In this document: piece by piece, positions 1-9,725 of the stretch
How the letters are laid out: every line of letters starts with the position of its first letter
How positions within the stretch are numbered: position 1 is the first letter of the stretch
NCBI RefSeq assembly: GCF_011601315.1
Contig: NZ_JAAORA010000002.1
Coordinates: forward strand, 496,001 to 560,000
Direction of reading: 5' to 3'
DNA length: 64,000 nt
From: Candidatus Chlorobium masyuteum
GTDB lineage: Bacteria > Bacteroidota > Chlorobiia > Chlorobiales > Chlorobiaceae
Notes under the pieces: generated by a model
Told to the model about the DNA's origin: nothing
Seen by the model: the letters and a program-made list of their open reading frames with translations, nothing else
Database searches by the model: none
Translations under genes and position numbers: made by a program

Positions 1-1
1 C

Positions 2-346
2 TATCTGGTACTCTGGATGGCGATTCTTGTTATTATCAGGGACGTTCTGATCACAGGACTGAGGATTTATGCCGAAATCAAGGACAGGCCGGTGGTGACA
101 AGTATGGAGGCTAAATATAAAACCCTGGTGCAGAATGTATTTGTCTATGTGATTATGCTGCTGGTGCTGATGAAGGAGCCCGCTTTTTCCGGAAAGGATG
201 TCTCCCGCATGATCAACTCTTTTCTGCTCTCGGACTATCTCGACTATATCATGCTCGGCGTTACAGCTTTTACCGTTTATACCGGCATCTCCTATCTTGT
301 CAGCAACTGGAAGGTTTATCTGCAGAATCCGCTTCAGAACCGGTAA
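2..346 (+). CDS. pgsA: PgsA, C-terminal part (5' truncated by window edge)
   Basis: CDP-diacylglycerol--glycerol-3-phosphate 3-phosphatidyltransferase makes phosphatidylglycerol-phosphate in the inner membrane. Only the last ~114 residues are present; the reading frame is already open at base 2, so the start lies upstream of the window. The visible part has the family's Arg-rich loop (RDVLITGLR), a lysine-rich patch (AKYKTLVQN) and two hydrophobic segments at the C terminus. The stop codon is followed after 4 bases by pgpA, which acts on the product of this enzyme, so the pair is a functional operon. The CDP-alcohol phosphotransferase active-site motif is not in view; identity rests on the C-terminal pattern and on the neighbour. 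Confidence 0.8.
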   Translation, partial: YLVLWMAILVIIRDVLITGLRIYAEIKDRPVVTSMEAKYKTLVQNVFVYVIMLLVLMKEPAFSGKDVSRMINSFLLSDYLDYIMLGVTAFTVYTGISYLVSNWKVYLQNPLQNR

Positions 347-350
347 TGCC

Positions 351-827
351 ATGAAGCAACTCGCAGCAAGAATGCTCTCCACCTGCTTCGGCATCGGTTA
401 TTTTCCGGTTGCTCCGGGTACCGTTACCAGTATTGCGGCCGTGCTTGCCTACCTTGTTATTCCCGGATTGCGTGAACTGCCGCTTCTCCTGCTGATGGTT
501 ATGCTGACGGCGGCTGCCGGTGTCTGGTCTGGTTACGTGATGGAAGAGCGTTACGGCAGTGACCCCTCAATTGTAACCATTGATGAGCTTTCCGGTCAGT
601 GGCTTGCCCTTGCCGCACTGCCCGCAGGTATCCTCCCGGCACTTCTGGCCCTCGCTTTTTTCCGCTTTTTTGATATCGCAAAACCGGGTCCCGTCGATTC
701 GGCTCAACGCATGCCGGGAGGCTGGGGTATTATGGCTGATGATCTCCTTGCCGGATTGCTGGCAAATCTTTCAGTTCGGGGTGTGCTTGCGCTGCTCCCG
801 CTTTTTCACCTCTCCTCACCCCTGTAA
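351..827 (+). CDS. pgpA: Phosphatidylglycerophosphatase A
   Basis: Removes the phosphate from phosphatidylglycerol-phosphate to give phosphatidylglycerol. The 158-residue protein begins at the ATG at 351, 4 bases after the pgsA stop. It shows the PgpA landmarks: GIGYFPVAPGT near the N terminus, IDELSGQW around residue 80, and the C-terminal pattern FDIAKPGPVDSAQ followed by GGWGIMADDLLAG, with acidic residues that bind the metal. Several hydrophobic segments fit an integral membrane enzyme. A longer frame from 297 would overlap pgsA and is unlikely. Its end overlaps the end of the convergent dxs gene by 22 bases. Confidence 0.92.
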   Translation: MKQLAARMLSTCFGIGYFPVAPGTVTSIAAVLAYLVIPGLRELPLLLLMVMLTAAAGVWSGYVMEERYGSDPSIVTIDELSGQWLALAALPAGILPALLALAFFRFFDIAKPGPVDSAQRMPGGWGIMADDLLAGLLANLSVRGVLALLPLFHLSSPL

Positions 828-2737
828 AACCGCTTTATGTTCTCTGCCATGGTCGGTGTGTCAAAACCGATCTCCCTGTAGAGCTCCTTCATGCTTCCGT
901 GGGTTACAAATGCATCAGGAAGCGCAACTTTCAGTACCGGTTTATTGAGTCCTTTTTCGTTAAGGTGGTCGATTACGGCGCTGCCGAGTCCGCCGATCCT
1001 GCTGTTCTCCTCAATTACAACCAGATGGGTTGATCGGGATACAACCTCATCAATGAGAGCGGTGTCGAGTGGTTTGAGGAAGCGCATGTTGACGACTGAG
1101 GCATCAATACCCTCTTTTTGCAGTGCTTCGGCAACGTCAATCCCTTTTGAGGTCATATTGCCGATACAGAGCAGCGCGAGACCGCTGCCTTCGCGCACAA
1201 TCTGACCTTTTCCAATGGTAACGGATTCGAAATTTTTGCGCAAGGGGATTCCGATGCCGTTCCCTCTCGGATAACGGATGGCAACCGGGCCTTTCAGGTC
1301 ATAGAGGGCAGTGTAGAGCATATCTCGCAGCTCCTGTTCGTCTGCCGGAGCCATAATGACCAGACCCGGTACGGTATGCAGATAGGAGAGATCGAAAGAG
1401 CCGTGGTGGGTCGGCCCGTCCTCTCCGACCAGTCCGGCTCGGTCAATGGCGAAAACCACATGCAGATTCTGCTGGGCGACATCATGGATCAACTGGTCAT
1501 AGGCGCGCTGAAGAAAGGTGGAGTAGATCGCAAAAACCGGTTTGAACCCCTCTGTGGCCAGCCCTGCGGCGAAAGTTACGGCATGGCCTTCAGCGATACC
1601 GACATCATAAAAACGGTTTGGCAGTGCGTCCTGGAAGAGGTCAAGTGAAGTTCCTGAAGGCATGGCGGCGGTTATGGCGGTAATCCGGTTATCCTTCAGG
1701 GCAAGCTCGACCAGAGCTTCGCCAAAGACCTCCTGATATTTCGGCGGCAGTGATGTGTCAGCTTTTTTGAGCGTTTCACCGGTTGTGGTATCGAATCCTC
1801 CGCTGTGAGCATGCCATTTGCTCTGGTTCTGTTCCGCAGGCATGAACCCTTTTCCCTTTGTCGTGACAATATGCAGCAGTTTGGGATGGGGAAGTTCCTG
1901 CATCTCTTTGAGGGCCTTGACAAGCTGCTCCATGTTATTGCCATCAATCGGGCCGAAATACCTCAAGCCGAGCGCCTCAAAAAATGCTCCGGGAGTGAAT
2001 GCAGCTTTAAATCCATCCTCCAGTTTTCTGACGGCGGTTTTAGCCGCATCGCCCAGTTCATTGTTGAGCAGGGAGATTGAGTTCCAGATGAATTTCCGCG
2101 CCTTGTTGTAGGTCTTGTTGAGGGTGATGTTGATGAGATGGGTTCTCAGCCCTCCGGTACTTGGAGATATAGCCATCTGGTTGTCGTTCAGGATGACCAG
2201 CACATCACTTTTCAGGTCTCCGAGGTGGTTCATGGCTTCAAATGCCATGCCTCCGGTCATGCTGCCGTCACCAATAACGGCGATAACTTTCTCCGTGCCT
2301 CCGGCCAGGTCTCTTGCTGCGGCGATACCTGCAGCGGCAGAAATAGAGGTCGAGGCGTGTCCGGTACCGAATGCATCATGCGGACTTTCCGATATTCTGG
2401 GAAATCCGGCAAGACCGCCGTACTGACGGTTTGTCTGCATCCGCTCTTTTCTTCCGGTGAGAATTTTATGGACATAGGCCTGATGGCCGACATCCCAGAT
2501 GATTTTGTCGTGGGGAGTGCTGTATACATGATGAAGCGCAACGGTCAGCTCCACCACGCCAAGCGTTGATGCAAAATGACCTCCGTTGACCGAGACGAGT
2601 TTAATGACCTCGTTTCGGCACTCATCGGCAACACCTTGAAGCTGCGTGATAGAGAGGTGTTTCAGATCTTCCGGAGAATTGATTTCGGAAAGCGGGATCA
2701 TCGGTTGTATGGGCGCAATGTGCTTTGATTCAGGCAT
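806..2737 (-). CDS. dxs: 1-deoxy-D-xylulose-5-phosphate synthase
   Basis: Thiamine-diphosphate enzyme that condenses pyruvate and glyceraldehyde-3-phosphate, the entry step of the MEP isoprenoid pathway, which in a phototroph feeds carotenoids, quinones and chlorophyll tails. The 643-residue length is normal. Visible motifs: GTGHASTSISAA and the ThDP-binding GDGSMTGG...NDNQMAIS stretch in the first third, the transketolase pyrimidine-domain stretch DRAGLVGEDGPTHHG around residue 430, and a C-terminal transketolase domain. It ends 22 bases inside the convergent pgpA gene. The next minus-strand gene upstream is the YjbQ-like gene, about 90 bases away, so cotranscription is possible but not shown. 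Confidence 0.97.
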   Translation of the reverse strand: MPESKHIAPIQPMIPLSEINSPEDLKHLSITQLQGVADECRNEVIKLVSVNGGHFASTLGVVELTVALHHVYSTPHDKIIWDVGHQAYVHKILTGRKERMQTNRQYGGLAGFPRISESPHDAFGTGHASTSISAAAGIAAARDLAGGTEKVIAVIGDGSMTGGMAFEAMNHLGDLKSDVLVILNDNQMAISPSTGGLRTHLINITLNKTYNKARKFIWNSISLLNNELGDAAKTAVRKLEDGFKAAFTPGAFFEALGLRYFGPIDGNNMEQLVKALKEMQELPHPKLLHIVTTKGKGFMPAEQNQSKWHAHSGGFDTTTGETLKKADTSLPPKYQEVFGEALVELALKDNRITAITAAMPSGTSLDLFQDALPNRFYDVGIAEGHAVTFAAGLATEGFKPVFAIYSTFLQRAYDQLIHDVAQQNLHVVFAIDRAGLVGEDGPTHHGSFDLSYLHTVPGLVIMAPADEQELRDMLYTALYDLKGPVAIRYPRGNGIGIPLRKNFESVTIGKGQIVREGSGLALLCIGNMTSKGIDVAEALQKEGIDASVVNMRFLKPLDTALIDEVVSRSTHLVVIEENSRIGGLGSAVIDHLNEKGLNKPVLKVALPDAFVTHGSMKELYREIGFDTPTMAENIKRFYRGEER

Positions 2738-2830
2738 AGTGTTTTACTGCTTGATTTTATCGTACTTATTCTAAGATGTAACCATGCAGAAGCCTTCCCG
2801 GTTCCATGCATCCTGCCATTTATACAACAA

Positions 2831-3256
2831 TCAGATTCCGGCTATCTGCACAAGAACGCTTCGTTCCTGGCGGGGTCCGTCGAGCTCAACAAGAAATATT
2901 GACTGCCACTCTCCGAGAAGCATCTTTCCTTTTGCAAAGGGAATGGTTTCGGAGCTGTTCATAAAGAGTCCCAGAAGATGGGAGTGGGCATTGTCGCGAC
3001 CATCAACCGGATTGAGGTTGTGCAGGTAGTTACCGTCTTTTGGAACCAGACGCTTGAGAAAGGTTTCCATATCCTCAAGCAGCTTCTCCTCTTTTTCATT
3101 GATATTGATGAATGCGGTGGTATGACGGCTTATAATGGTTACCTGTCCGGAATCAAGTTTTGAAGCCGAAAGTGCAGCAGCAACCTCGGCGGAGATATCG
3201 ATGATTTCTACCGGTTTGACGGTTCTGGTCTTGATGGTGACTGTTGTGAATTGCAT
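2831..3256 (-). CDS. YjbQ/UPF0047 family protein
   Basis: Small conserved protein of the YjbQ/UPF0047 family (about 140 residues). Visible family marks are TIISRHTTAFININE, a DGRDNAHSHLLGLFMNSS block with conserved His, and a C-terminal GEWQSIFLVELDGPR. Members have been linked to weak thiamine-phosphate synthase activity, but the physiological role is unsettled. I chose the ATG at 3256 because an AAGGGG ribosome-binding site lies 8 bases upstream and the length then matches the family. An ATG at 3289 that overlaps the stop of the upstream amylase gene as ATGA is a real alternative and would allow translational coupling. Confidence 0.85.
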   Translation of the reverse strand: MQFTTVTIKTRTVKPVEIIDISAEVAAALSASKLDSGQVTIISRHTTAFININEKEEKLLEDMETFLKRLVPKDGNYLHNLNPVDGRDNAHSHLLGLFMNSSETIPFAKGKMLLGEWQSIFLVELDGPRQERSVLVQIAGI

Positions 3257-3285
3257 AGGATGAACCCCTTCATTGTTTTTGTTGT

Positions 3286-4740
3286 TCATTGCGCTTTCCG
3301 GAAGGATATGACCACCGCTTCATGAGGAGAGAGATGAACACGAATGGAGTGGTCAGCACCATGAATGCCACTCGATTTATTTTCGGTTGTGGTGCTGAGT
3401 ATGTTCAGCATATCGATGGTGATTCCCTCAATCGAAGGATGCCGGAACTCAAGAGCTATACCGGTGGCATTGAAATTGGCCAGAATGAAGGCGTGCTCCC
3501 CGGCTGTAAAGCGGTGAAATCCGAGACAGTGTGAGTTGTTTGCCAGATTCAGGTCAAGGCGTTCAATTTTCCCCTCCTGAAAGAGCGGTGTTTTCTGCAG
3601 GATAAAAAGTTTTTTATACAGTGCTGCAAGTGCCCGGTTTTCGGGTTCAGCAGCTTGCCGGACAAGCTGTACCGGGATCTTCTGACGATACCCCTCCATC
3701 TGATCCTGATGCAGGAGATGCATGCCCGGAGTTGCGAAGAGAACCATCGCTGCGGCTTTGTTATTCAGGCCTATTCTGCCTGCTGCTCTTGGTTCATCAT
3801 GGTTTTCAATGAACCGGCAGAGTTTTTTCTGGTACCCCCATTCGGCACCAAGATGTCCGGCAAGTTTTTCAGTATTTACCGGAGCGCTGGTGATAAAGTC
3901 GTAAAAGGGTTTGTCGTAGGCGTAGTCAAAGCCCTGCTGCTGGAGCTCCCACTCTTTGCTCCAGTATGATTCTGCGAGAAAAAGAAAGTCGGGGTGGCGC
4001 TGTTTGACCGCTGCAATGGCATCAGACCAGAACTCCTCCTGCATTGCTCCGCTTAGATTGCTCCAGGTTTTATTGAACACGTTTTTCAGAATCAGCATGG
4101 CCATATCGCATCTGACGCCGTCGCAGAGTTCGCTGATTTTGAAAAGGTTTTCGGTCATCATGCTCTGCGTTGCCTTGCTGGCGTAATTGAGTTGCAGGGT
4201 GTCGGTCCAGGGCGGAAAGTAGGGGTCTTTGCCGTAGGCAAGGTATTGGTCACGGGCGTATTCAAATCCGGATTCAGGGTCATGGCGCATCTCATCGGTG
4301 GATACCGGAATGAAAAATTCAGGGTGCTCCGGGAGCCATTCATTGTCGAGTGCAAGATGGTTCGGAACAAAGTCGAGCATAAGCTTTATGCCGCGCCGGT
4401 TAAGTTTGTCGCGAAAGAGGGTTAGTGCATCTTTTCCACCGAGCGTTTCATTGACGGTGTATGATGGGATGGCGTAGGGTGAAGATGCTATATCCTCGGG
4501 GTGAACGGTTACAAGGTGCTCCAGAAACGTGGTGCGCAGGCAGGGATGTGCGGTTGCAATTGCCTTGCTGTACTGACTGGGTTGCCATACCCCCATCAGC
4601 CAGACCATGTCAAAACCCGATGCAGAAAAGAAGTCGAACTCCTCATCGGGAACAGTTCCGAGTGTTACAGAACGGTTATGGGTTTTGCTGAGTTTTTTTA
4701 GCCAGATTCTTGTATTGATTTCGTATACGAGAGGGAACAT
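3286..4740 (-). CDS. GH13 (alpha-amylase family) glycosyl hydrolase
   Basis: A cytoplasmic-looking GH13 enzyme of about 484 residues, likely acting on alpha-glucan or glycogen; the exact specificity cannot be read from sequence. The four GH13 regions are present: DFVPNHLA (region I), GVRCDMAML with the nucleophile Asp (II), FLAESYW with the acid/base Glu (III) and FIENHDEP with the transition-state Asp (IV). All three catalytic carboxylates are therefore intact. No signal peptide is seen. The open frame extends upstream to a TTG at 4830, but the first ATG is at 4740 and family members begin close to this VYEINTR segment. The 3' end overlaps the alternative YjbQ start by 4 bases. Confidence 0.85.
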   Translation of the reverse strand: MFPLVYEINTRIWLKKLSKTHNRSVTLGTVPDEEFDFFSASGFDMVWLMGVWQPSQYSKAIATAHPCLRTTFLEHLVTVHPEDIASSPYAIPSYTVNETLGGKDALTLFRDKLNRRGIKLMLDFVPNHLALDNEWLPEHPEFFIPVSTDEMRHDPESGFEYARDQYLAYGKDPYFPPWTDTLQLNYASKATQSMMTENLFKISELCDGVRCDMAMLILKNVFNKTWSNLSGAMQEEFWSDAIAAVKQRHPDFLFLAESYWSKEWELQQQGFDYAYDKPFYDFITSAPVNTEKLAGHLGAEWGYQKKLCRFIENHDEPRAAGRIGLNNKAAAMVLFATPGMHLLHQDQMEGYRQKIPVQLVRQAAEPENRALAALYKKLFILQKTPLFQEGKIERLDLNLANNSHCLGFHRFTAGEHAFILANFNATGIALEFRHPSIEGITIDMLNILSTTTENKSSGIHGADHSIRVHLSPHEAVVISFRKAQ

Positions 4741-5076
4741 GGAACGGAAGTTATTGGTGGGCAATGGTTTGTTTTCAATATAGCAACTCTGAACGCAATA
4801 ATGTGTGTGATCAGCTCTCTTTACAGGCAAAAAACATCATCCGGCTTGCATCGGCAGGCAGTTCGGGATACGTACTTATGGCTGTAATTTCAAAAGGGAT
4901 ACCCCCTTTTTGTATGGCGGGAGCAACGGATGATGATTTGTTTTGTTGATGCTTGTAAAAAGGGTAAAGTTATACGAAATTCAACTGGAGATTTCAGTGT
5001 TGATCATCTTTTTCGAGGGCCATATTCCGGCTTGAAAAAGGGCAGCTATAACTTAGTTAACAGGTGTTTATACGTT

Positions 5077-7299
5077 TTGACGGATTTTTTACATGATCTC
5101 AATGAGGTTCAGCGCAATGCTGTAAGCGCGACCGAAGGGCCGGTTATGGTTCTTGCCGGTGCGGGTTCCGGAAAAACAAGGGTGATCACCTACCGTATTG
5201 CATATCTTATCCGCAATGAAGGGGTTTCCCCCAATAATATTCTTGCACTTACCTTTACCAACAAGGCGGCAGGGGAGATGCGTCATCGTGTTGATACGCT
5301 GCTTCATGCCGGGAGCTCCAGCGGCTTATGGATCGGGACGTTTCATTCGATTTTTGCCCGTCTGCTTCGCACCTATATTCATCTGATCGGTTACGACCGG
5401 AACTTTTCGATTTTTGACAGTGACGACAGCAAGAGTCTGATCCGCCAGGCTATGACCGAACTGAATATTTCCCAGGACTCCGTGCCGGTCAATACCATTC
5501 AGAGCCTTATCAGCCGGGCGAAAAACGGGTTTATTCTTCCGGCTGAATTTCACCGGAATGCCGGAGACTATAACCAGCAGAAAGCTGCCCAGGTCTACGA
5601 ACTCTATACAAGGAAGCTCAAAGAGAACAATGCCCTTGATTTTGATGACCTGCTTATCAAGCCGATTGAACTGTTCAACGAGCATCCCGAGGTACTCGAA
5701 GAGCTGCAGGACTCCTTCCGTTATATCATGATTGATGAGTATCAGGATACCAACAAGGCCCAGTACCTGGTTGCAAAGATGCTCGGGGCCCGTCACCGCA
5801 ATATTTTTGTTGTGGGTGATGACGCGCAGTCAATCTACTCATGGCGCGGAGCCGATATTTCCAACATTCTGAACTTTCAGGATGACTATCATGATGCCCT
5901 GACCTTCAAGCTTGTAGAGAACTACCGGAGTACGGGCAATATTCTCAAGGCGGCCAACAGCATTATCAGCCGCAATCAGCGGCAGATTAAAAAAGAGCTG
6001 ATTTCACATCGCAACGAAGGCGATCCGCTGACACTTATTGAAGCATATAATGAGCGCAACGAAGCCGAAAAAGTAGGCGACCATATCCGTTCAATGCGCA
6101 TGAAACAGGGATATGAGTTCAAAAGCTTTGCTGTGTTTTACCGCACCAATGCCCAGTCGAGGGTGCTTGAGGATGTGATGCGCCAGAGCAGGATTCCCTA
6201 CAGGATTTTCGGCAGTGTCTCTTTCTACAAAAGGCGAGAGATCAAGGATGCGGTGGCCTATCTTCGTTTTATCCTGAACGAGCGCGACAGCGAATCACTG
6301 TTGCGGATCATCAATTTTCCTCCCCGCAAAATCGGGGATGTCAGTATCGGCAAGCTCAAGGATTTTGCTGAAAGAGAGGGTGTAAGCCTCTATGAAGCAA
6401 TCCGGCAAGCTGAAGGGGGGGGCTTTCAGGCACGTCTTGTGACGGCTCTTACCTCGTTCAGTACGGTTATCGAGTCGCTTAAAGAGATTGCAGAGAACGG
6501 GACGGTCTATAATGTTCTCTCGGAGCTCTTTACACTGACCTCCATTCCGCTGCTGCTTCAGGCGGAAAATACTCCTGAATCGCTGGCGCGTCATGAAAAC
6601 CTTCAGGAGCTGCTCTCCATGGCAAGGGACTTTTCGGATCATAATCCTGATGCAGGCTCACTCGGTGATTTTCTTGAGAATATATCGCTTGCCTCCGATT
6701 ATGAAGAGACGCAGGATTCAGATAACTATGTTTCTCTTATGACGGTGCATGCCGCCAAAGGACTTGAGTTTCCGGTTGTTTTTGTTACCGGTCTTGAGGA
6801 GCGGCTCTTTCCCCTTCACGGCCAGGAACCCGAAGAGCTTGAGGAGGAGCGCAGACTTTTTTATGTTGCGGTTACCAGAGCGCAGGAGAAGATATTTCTC
6901 TCATGGGCTCAGAGCCGCTACCACTACGGTCAGCCGCAGCACTGTCTGAAATCAGTGTTTATCAGTGAAATCGACTCATCTATCGTTCAGACAGAGGGCG
7001 GGGTTTTTCTCTCGGATCGTCCGCTCAGGGATGCGCCGGTCTCCTCAGTACCATCTTTTTCAAGAGGATACCAGCAGAAGCAGACATCTCCTGCTGCCAC
7101 TCAGTCGAGTTCCTTTGACAAGCCGAAGCCTTCCCGTTCGGGACTTCGCTCAGGAATCACGGTGCATCATGCGGTTTTCGGGCCCGGAACCGTGCTTGAT
7201 GTTCAGGGGACAGGGGCAAAGCAAAAAGTCAGGATCAGTTTTCGCAGTGCCGGGGAAAAAACACTGATGGTTCAGTATGCGAATCTCAAAATTCAATAG
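5077..7299 (+). CDS. pcrA: UvrD/PcrA-family ATP-dependent DNA helicase
   Basis: Superfamily 1A 3'-5' helicase for repair and replication-fork processing. Motifs in order: Q-motif region (LNEVQRNAV), Walker A GAGSGKT, TFTNKAAGEM (Ia), Walker B DEYQDTN, GDDAQSIYSWRGA (III), NYRS (IV), LMTVHAAKGLEFP (V) and VAVTRAQ (VI). The C terminus carries a PcrA-type Tudor-like tail (VFGPGTVLDVQGTG), which in the family contacts RNA polymerase. The frame is open from ATG 4930, but that extra segment is not helicase-like. Family proteins begin at the residues encoded from the TTG at 5077, which has an AGGTG 10 bases upstream, so I place the start there with moderate certainty. Confidence 0.93.
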   Translation: MTDFLHDLNEVQRNAVSATEGPVMVLAGAGSGKTRVITYRIAYLIRNEGVSPNNILALTFTNKAAGEMRHRVDTLLHAGSSSGLWIGTFHSIFARLLRTYIHLIGYDRNFSIFDSDDSKSLIRQAMTELNISQDSVPVNTIQSLISRAKNGFILPAEFHRNAGDYNQQKAAQVYELYTRKLKENNALDFDDLLIKPIELFNEHPEVLEELQDSFRYIMIDEYQDTNKAQYLVAKMLGARHRNIFVVGDDAQSIYSWRGADISNILNFQDDYHDALTFKLVENYRSTGNILKAANSIISRNQRQIKKELISHRNEGDPLTLIEAYNERNEAEKVGDHIRSMRMKQGYEFKSFAVFYRTNAQSRVLEDVMRQSRIPYRIFGSVSFYKRREIKDAVAYLRFILNERDSESLLRIINFPPRKIGDVSIGKLKDFAEREGVSLYEAIRQAEGGGFQARLVTALTSFSTVIESLKEIAENGTVYNVLSELFTLTSIPLLLQAENTPESLARHENLQELLSMARDFSDHNPDAGSLGDFLENISLASDYEETQDSDNYVSLMTVHAAKGLEFPVVFVTGLEERLFPLHGQEPEELEEERRLFYVAVTRAQEKIFLSWAQSRYHYGQPQHCLKSVFISEIDSSIVQTEGGVFLSDRPLRDAPVSSVPSFSRGYQQKQTSPAATQSSSFDKPKPSRSGLRSGITVHHAVFGPGTVLDVQGTGAKQKVRISFRSAGEKTLMVQYANLKIQ

Positions 7300-7347
7300 T
7301 AACTTTTTGTCACTCCAGGATCGCACCCTTTATAAACATTCAGTCGT

Positions 7348-8370
7348 ATGAAGATACTTTTCGGTGTTCAGGGAACCGGAAACGGACATATCAGCCGCAG
7401 CCGGGAGCTTGTGCGAAAGCTCAGGGAGGCTGGTCATGATGTTGATGTCATTATCAGCGGCCGAAAAGCCGAAGAGCTGAAGGAGGTCGAGATATTCGAA
7501 CCCTTCAGGGTGATGAAGGGCATGACGCTGGTTTCGCACAAGGGAAAGATGAGCTATATCGATACCATGATTCAGCTTGATCTGGCTCGACTGATGGCTG
7601 ATGTCGCACTGCTCGATACCACTGGTACGGAACTTGTCATCACGGATTTTGACCCGGTAACCTCGATGGCGGCAAGAGTGAGAAATATTCCCTCCATGGG
7701 ATTCGGTCACCAGTATGCTTTCGGTTATGATATTCCGCTGGCTCACGGCAATATTCTTGCGAAGTTTATTTTGATGAATTTTGCCCCTGCCCGCTATAAT
7801 GCAGGCCTTCACTGGCACCATTTCAATCAGCCCATTTTTCCTCCGGTTATCCCCCCCTCGCTTTATGAGAAAAATTCAAAGCGTGTCATCAATGGAAAAG
7901 TTCTTGTCTATCTCCCTTTTGAGGAGATTGAGGATATTACCGTGTTGATGACTCCGTTTGACCAGTTCGAGTTTTACATATACGGCAAGGTGAGTGAAGA
8001 TCGTGATGATGGTCATCTGCATTTCAGAACCTACTCCCGCCTGGGCTTTCTGGATGACCTTCTCGAATGTGACGGTGTTGTTTGCAATGCCGGTTTTGAG
8101 CTTCCGGGCGAGGCGCTTCATCTCGGCAAAAAGCTCCTGCTCAGACCGCTTGACGGTCAGATCGAACAGGAGTCCAATGCACTTGCCATGGAGGAGCTTG
8201 GTTATGGTATGGCGATGCACGATCTTGACGGTGCTGTGCTTGCCGACTGGCTGCAGCTGCCATGCCGGGAGCCGTTGCGCTTCTCAAAATCAGTGGACTT
8301 TATTGCTGAATGGATAGGCAGCGGCCATTGGGAGGAGCTTCCGAAATATGCTGCTGCCTCCTGGAGTTGA
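7348..8370 (+). CDS. MJ1255/GT28-like glycosyltransferase family protein
   Basis: A 340-residue protein that resembles the MJ1255-type, GT-B-fold glycosyltransferase family. The N terminus (MKILFGVQGTGNGHISRS) is a typical GT28-like nucleotide-sugar glycosyltransferase start with its Gly-rich turn and His. A C-terminal ...VCNAGFELPGEALHLGKKLL segment matches the donor-binding region of such enzymes, including the Gly-Glu patch. No membrane segments. Donor and acceptor are unknown. It starts 48 bases after the helicase gene and is followed by a nitroreductase gene; the neighbours give no pathway hint. Confidence 0.75.
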   Translation: MKILFGVQGTGNGHISRSRELVRKLREAGHDVDVIISGRKAEELKEVEIFEPFRVMKGMTLVSHKGKMSYIDTMIQLDLARLMADVALLDTTGTELVITDFDPVTSMAARVRNIPSMGFGHQYAFGYDIPLAHGNILAKFILMNFAPARYNAGLHWHHFNQPIFPPVIPPSLYEKNSKRVINGKVLVYLPFEEIEDITVLMTPFDQFEFYIYGKVSEDRDDGHLHFRTYSRLGFLDDLLECDGVVCNAGFELPGEALHLGKKLLLRPLDGQIEQESNALAMEELGYGMAMHDLDGAVLADWLQLPCREPLRFSKSVDFIAEWIGSGHWEELPKYAAASWS

Positions 8371-8443
8371 AACTCCTGTTGAGGAGTTCGAGCACTGCCC
8401 GGCGAAGCAATCGAATCGCGTAACAAATTAATATTTGGTGCCC

Positions 8444-9025
8444 ATGATGCAATTCAGGGAGCTTGTAACCAACAGCCGCAGCTACAGAAGATTTGATGGC
8501 AGTTATCCGGTTTCCGAAGAGGTGGTTCGGGAGCTTGTTGAGCTTGCATGCTACACGCCTTCAGCCAAAAACCTTCAGCCGCTGAAATTCATACCGGTGT
8601 GTGATCCTGAAACCGCCGCGTTGCTTTACCCTTCGCTCTCCTGGGCGGGCTATCTTCCGGACTGGCCAGGCCCTGCAGAGGGCGAGCGTCCGCCTGCCTA
8701 TATCGTAATGCTTGGTGACAAGGAGATCAGTCAGGATTTCGGCACCGACAGCGGTGTCGCTGCTCAAACCATTCTGCTTGGCGCAACAGCGTCAGGGCTC
8801 GGCGGATGTATCATTGCTGCTCTTGACCGTAACCGTATGAAGGAGCTGCTGAAGATTCCCGAACGTTTTTCCATACTGATGGTGCTCGCTCTCGGGAAGC
8901 CTCAGGAGACCGTTGTCATTGACCAGATGGCCGATCAGGATTCTGTTCGCTACTATCGTGACCGCTACGGAGTTCATCATGTTCCCAAGAGAATGCCCGA
9001 TGAAGTGCTTCTGAAGTTTTATTAA
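8444..9025 (+). CDS. Nitroreductase family protein
   Basis: FMN-dependent oxidoreductase of the nitroreductase family, about 193 residues. The N terminus SRSYRRFDG is the family's FMN-phosphate binding R-S-x-R-x-F pattern; TPSAKNLQPLKFI follows, then GVAAQTILLGATASGLGGC and a C-terminal LALGKP. The physiological substrate is not predictable from sequence. I chose the ATG at 8444 (the next ATG at 8447 is equivalent); TTG and GTG codons just upstream could serve but lack a ribosome-binding site. It is followed 19 bases later by aat. Confidence 0.9.
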   Translation: MMQFRELVTNSRSYRRFDGSYPVSEEVVRELVELACYTPSAKNLQPLKFIPVCDPETAALLYPSLSWAGYLPDWPGPAEGERPPAYIVMLGDKEISQDFGTDSGVAAQTILLGATASGLGGCIIAALDRNRMKELLKIPERFSILMVLALGKPQETVVIDQMADQDSVRYYRDRYGVHHVPKRMPDEVLLKFY

Positions 9026-9044
9026 CCGGAGTGAATCAGCAACG

Positions 9045-9629
9045 ATGATTCGCATCGACGAACTGCTTCGGGCCTACCGCCAGGGCTTTTTCCCCATGGC
9101 TGATCCGGATGATGGTAAAACATACTGGTGCAGGCCTCACAAAAGGGCACTCTTTTCACTTGAAGCCTACCGCCCGTCTCGTGATGTTCAGCGCCTCCTG
9201 AGAAAAAATGAGTTCAGTGTGACATTTGACCGTGATTTCGACGGGGTGATCAGCGGGTGTGCAGCCCCAAGAAAAAACGACCCGGAAACCTGGATTTCCA
9301 CCGACATTATTGAGGTATACCGCAAGCTTTTCCGGCTTGGGCTGGCACACAGTGTGGAAAGCCGGTATCAGGGTGAACTGGTCGGCGGACTCTACGGGCT
9401 TGCCATTGGGGGGGCGTTTTTCGGGGAGTCGATGTTTTCTCTTCGTTCCTATGCCTCCAGGGTAGCATTTGATCGCCTCGTTTACCATCTGAGATTGAAG
9501 GGGTATCTCCTGCTTGACGCCCAGATCATGAATCCTCATCTCAGAAAACTTGGCGCTGTTGAAATAGAGCATGATGAGTTTATGGTTCAACTTGATCATG
9601 CACTCCGCAAAAAGATAGTGTTTCTCTAA
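9045..9629 (+). CDS. aat: Leucyl/phenylalanyl-tRNA--protein transferase
   Basis: Transfers Leu or Phe from its tRNA to proteins with N-terminal Arg or Lys, marking them for ClpS/ClpAP degradation (N-degron pathway). The 194-residue length is normal. Family motifs are clear: YRQGFFPMAD near the N terminus, the middle HSVESRYQGELVGGLYGLAIGGAFFGESMFS block, and DAQIMNPHLRKLGAVEI. A GGAGTG ribosome-binding sequence lies about 11-16 bases upstream of the ATG. Confidence 0.96.
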   Translation: MIRIDELLRAYRQGFFPMADPDDGKTYWCRPHKRALFSLEAYRPSRDVQRLLRKNEFSVTFDRDFDGVISGCAAPRKNDPETWISTDIIEVYRKLFRLGLAHSVESRYQGELVGGLYGLAIGGAFFGESMFSLRSYASRVAFDRLVYHLRLKGYLLLDAQIMNPHLRKLGAVEIEHDEFMVQLDHALRKKIVFL

Positions 9630-9725
9630 GCAGGGGAAAAGTGGTACTTTGCCTCACATTGATTTGTTCCTTCAAACAGAGGGAATCACTATCAGGTTTA
9701 TCAGACCTTTAACAGGGGAGTTTTT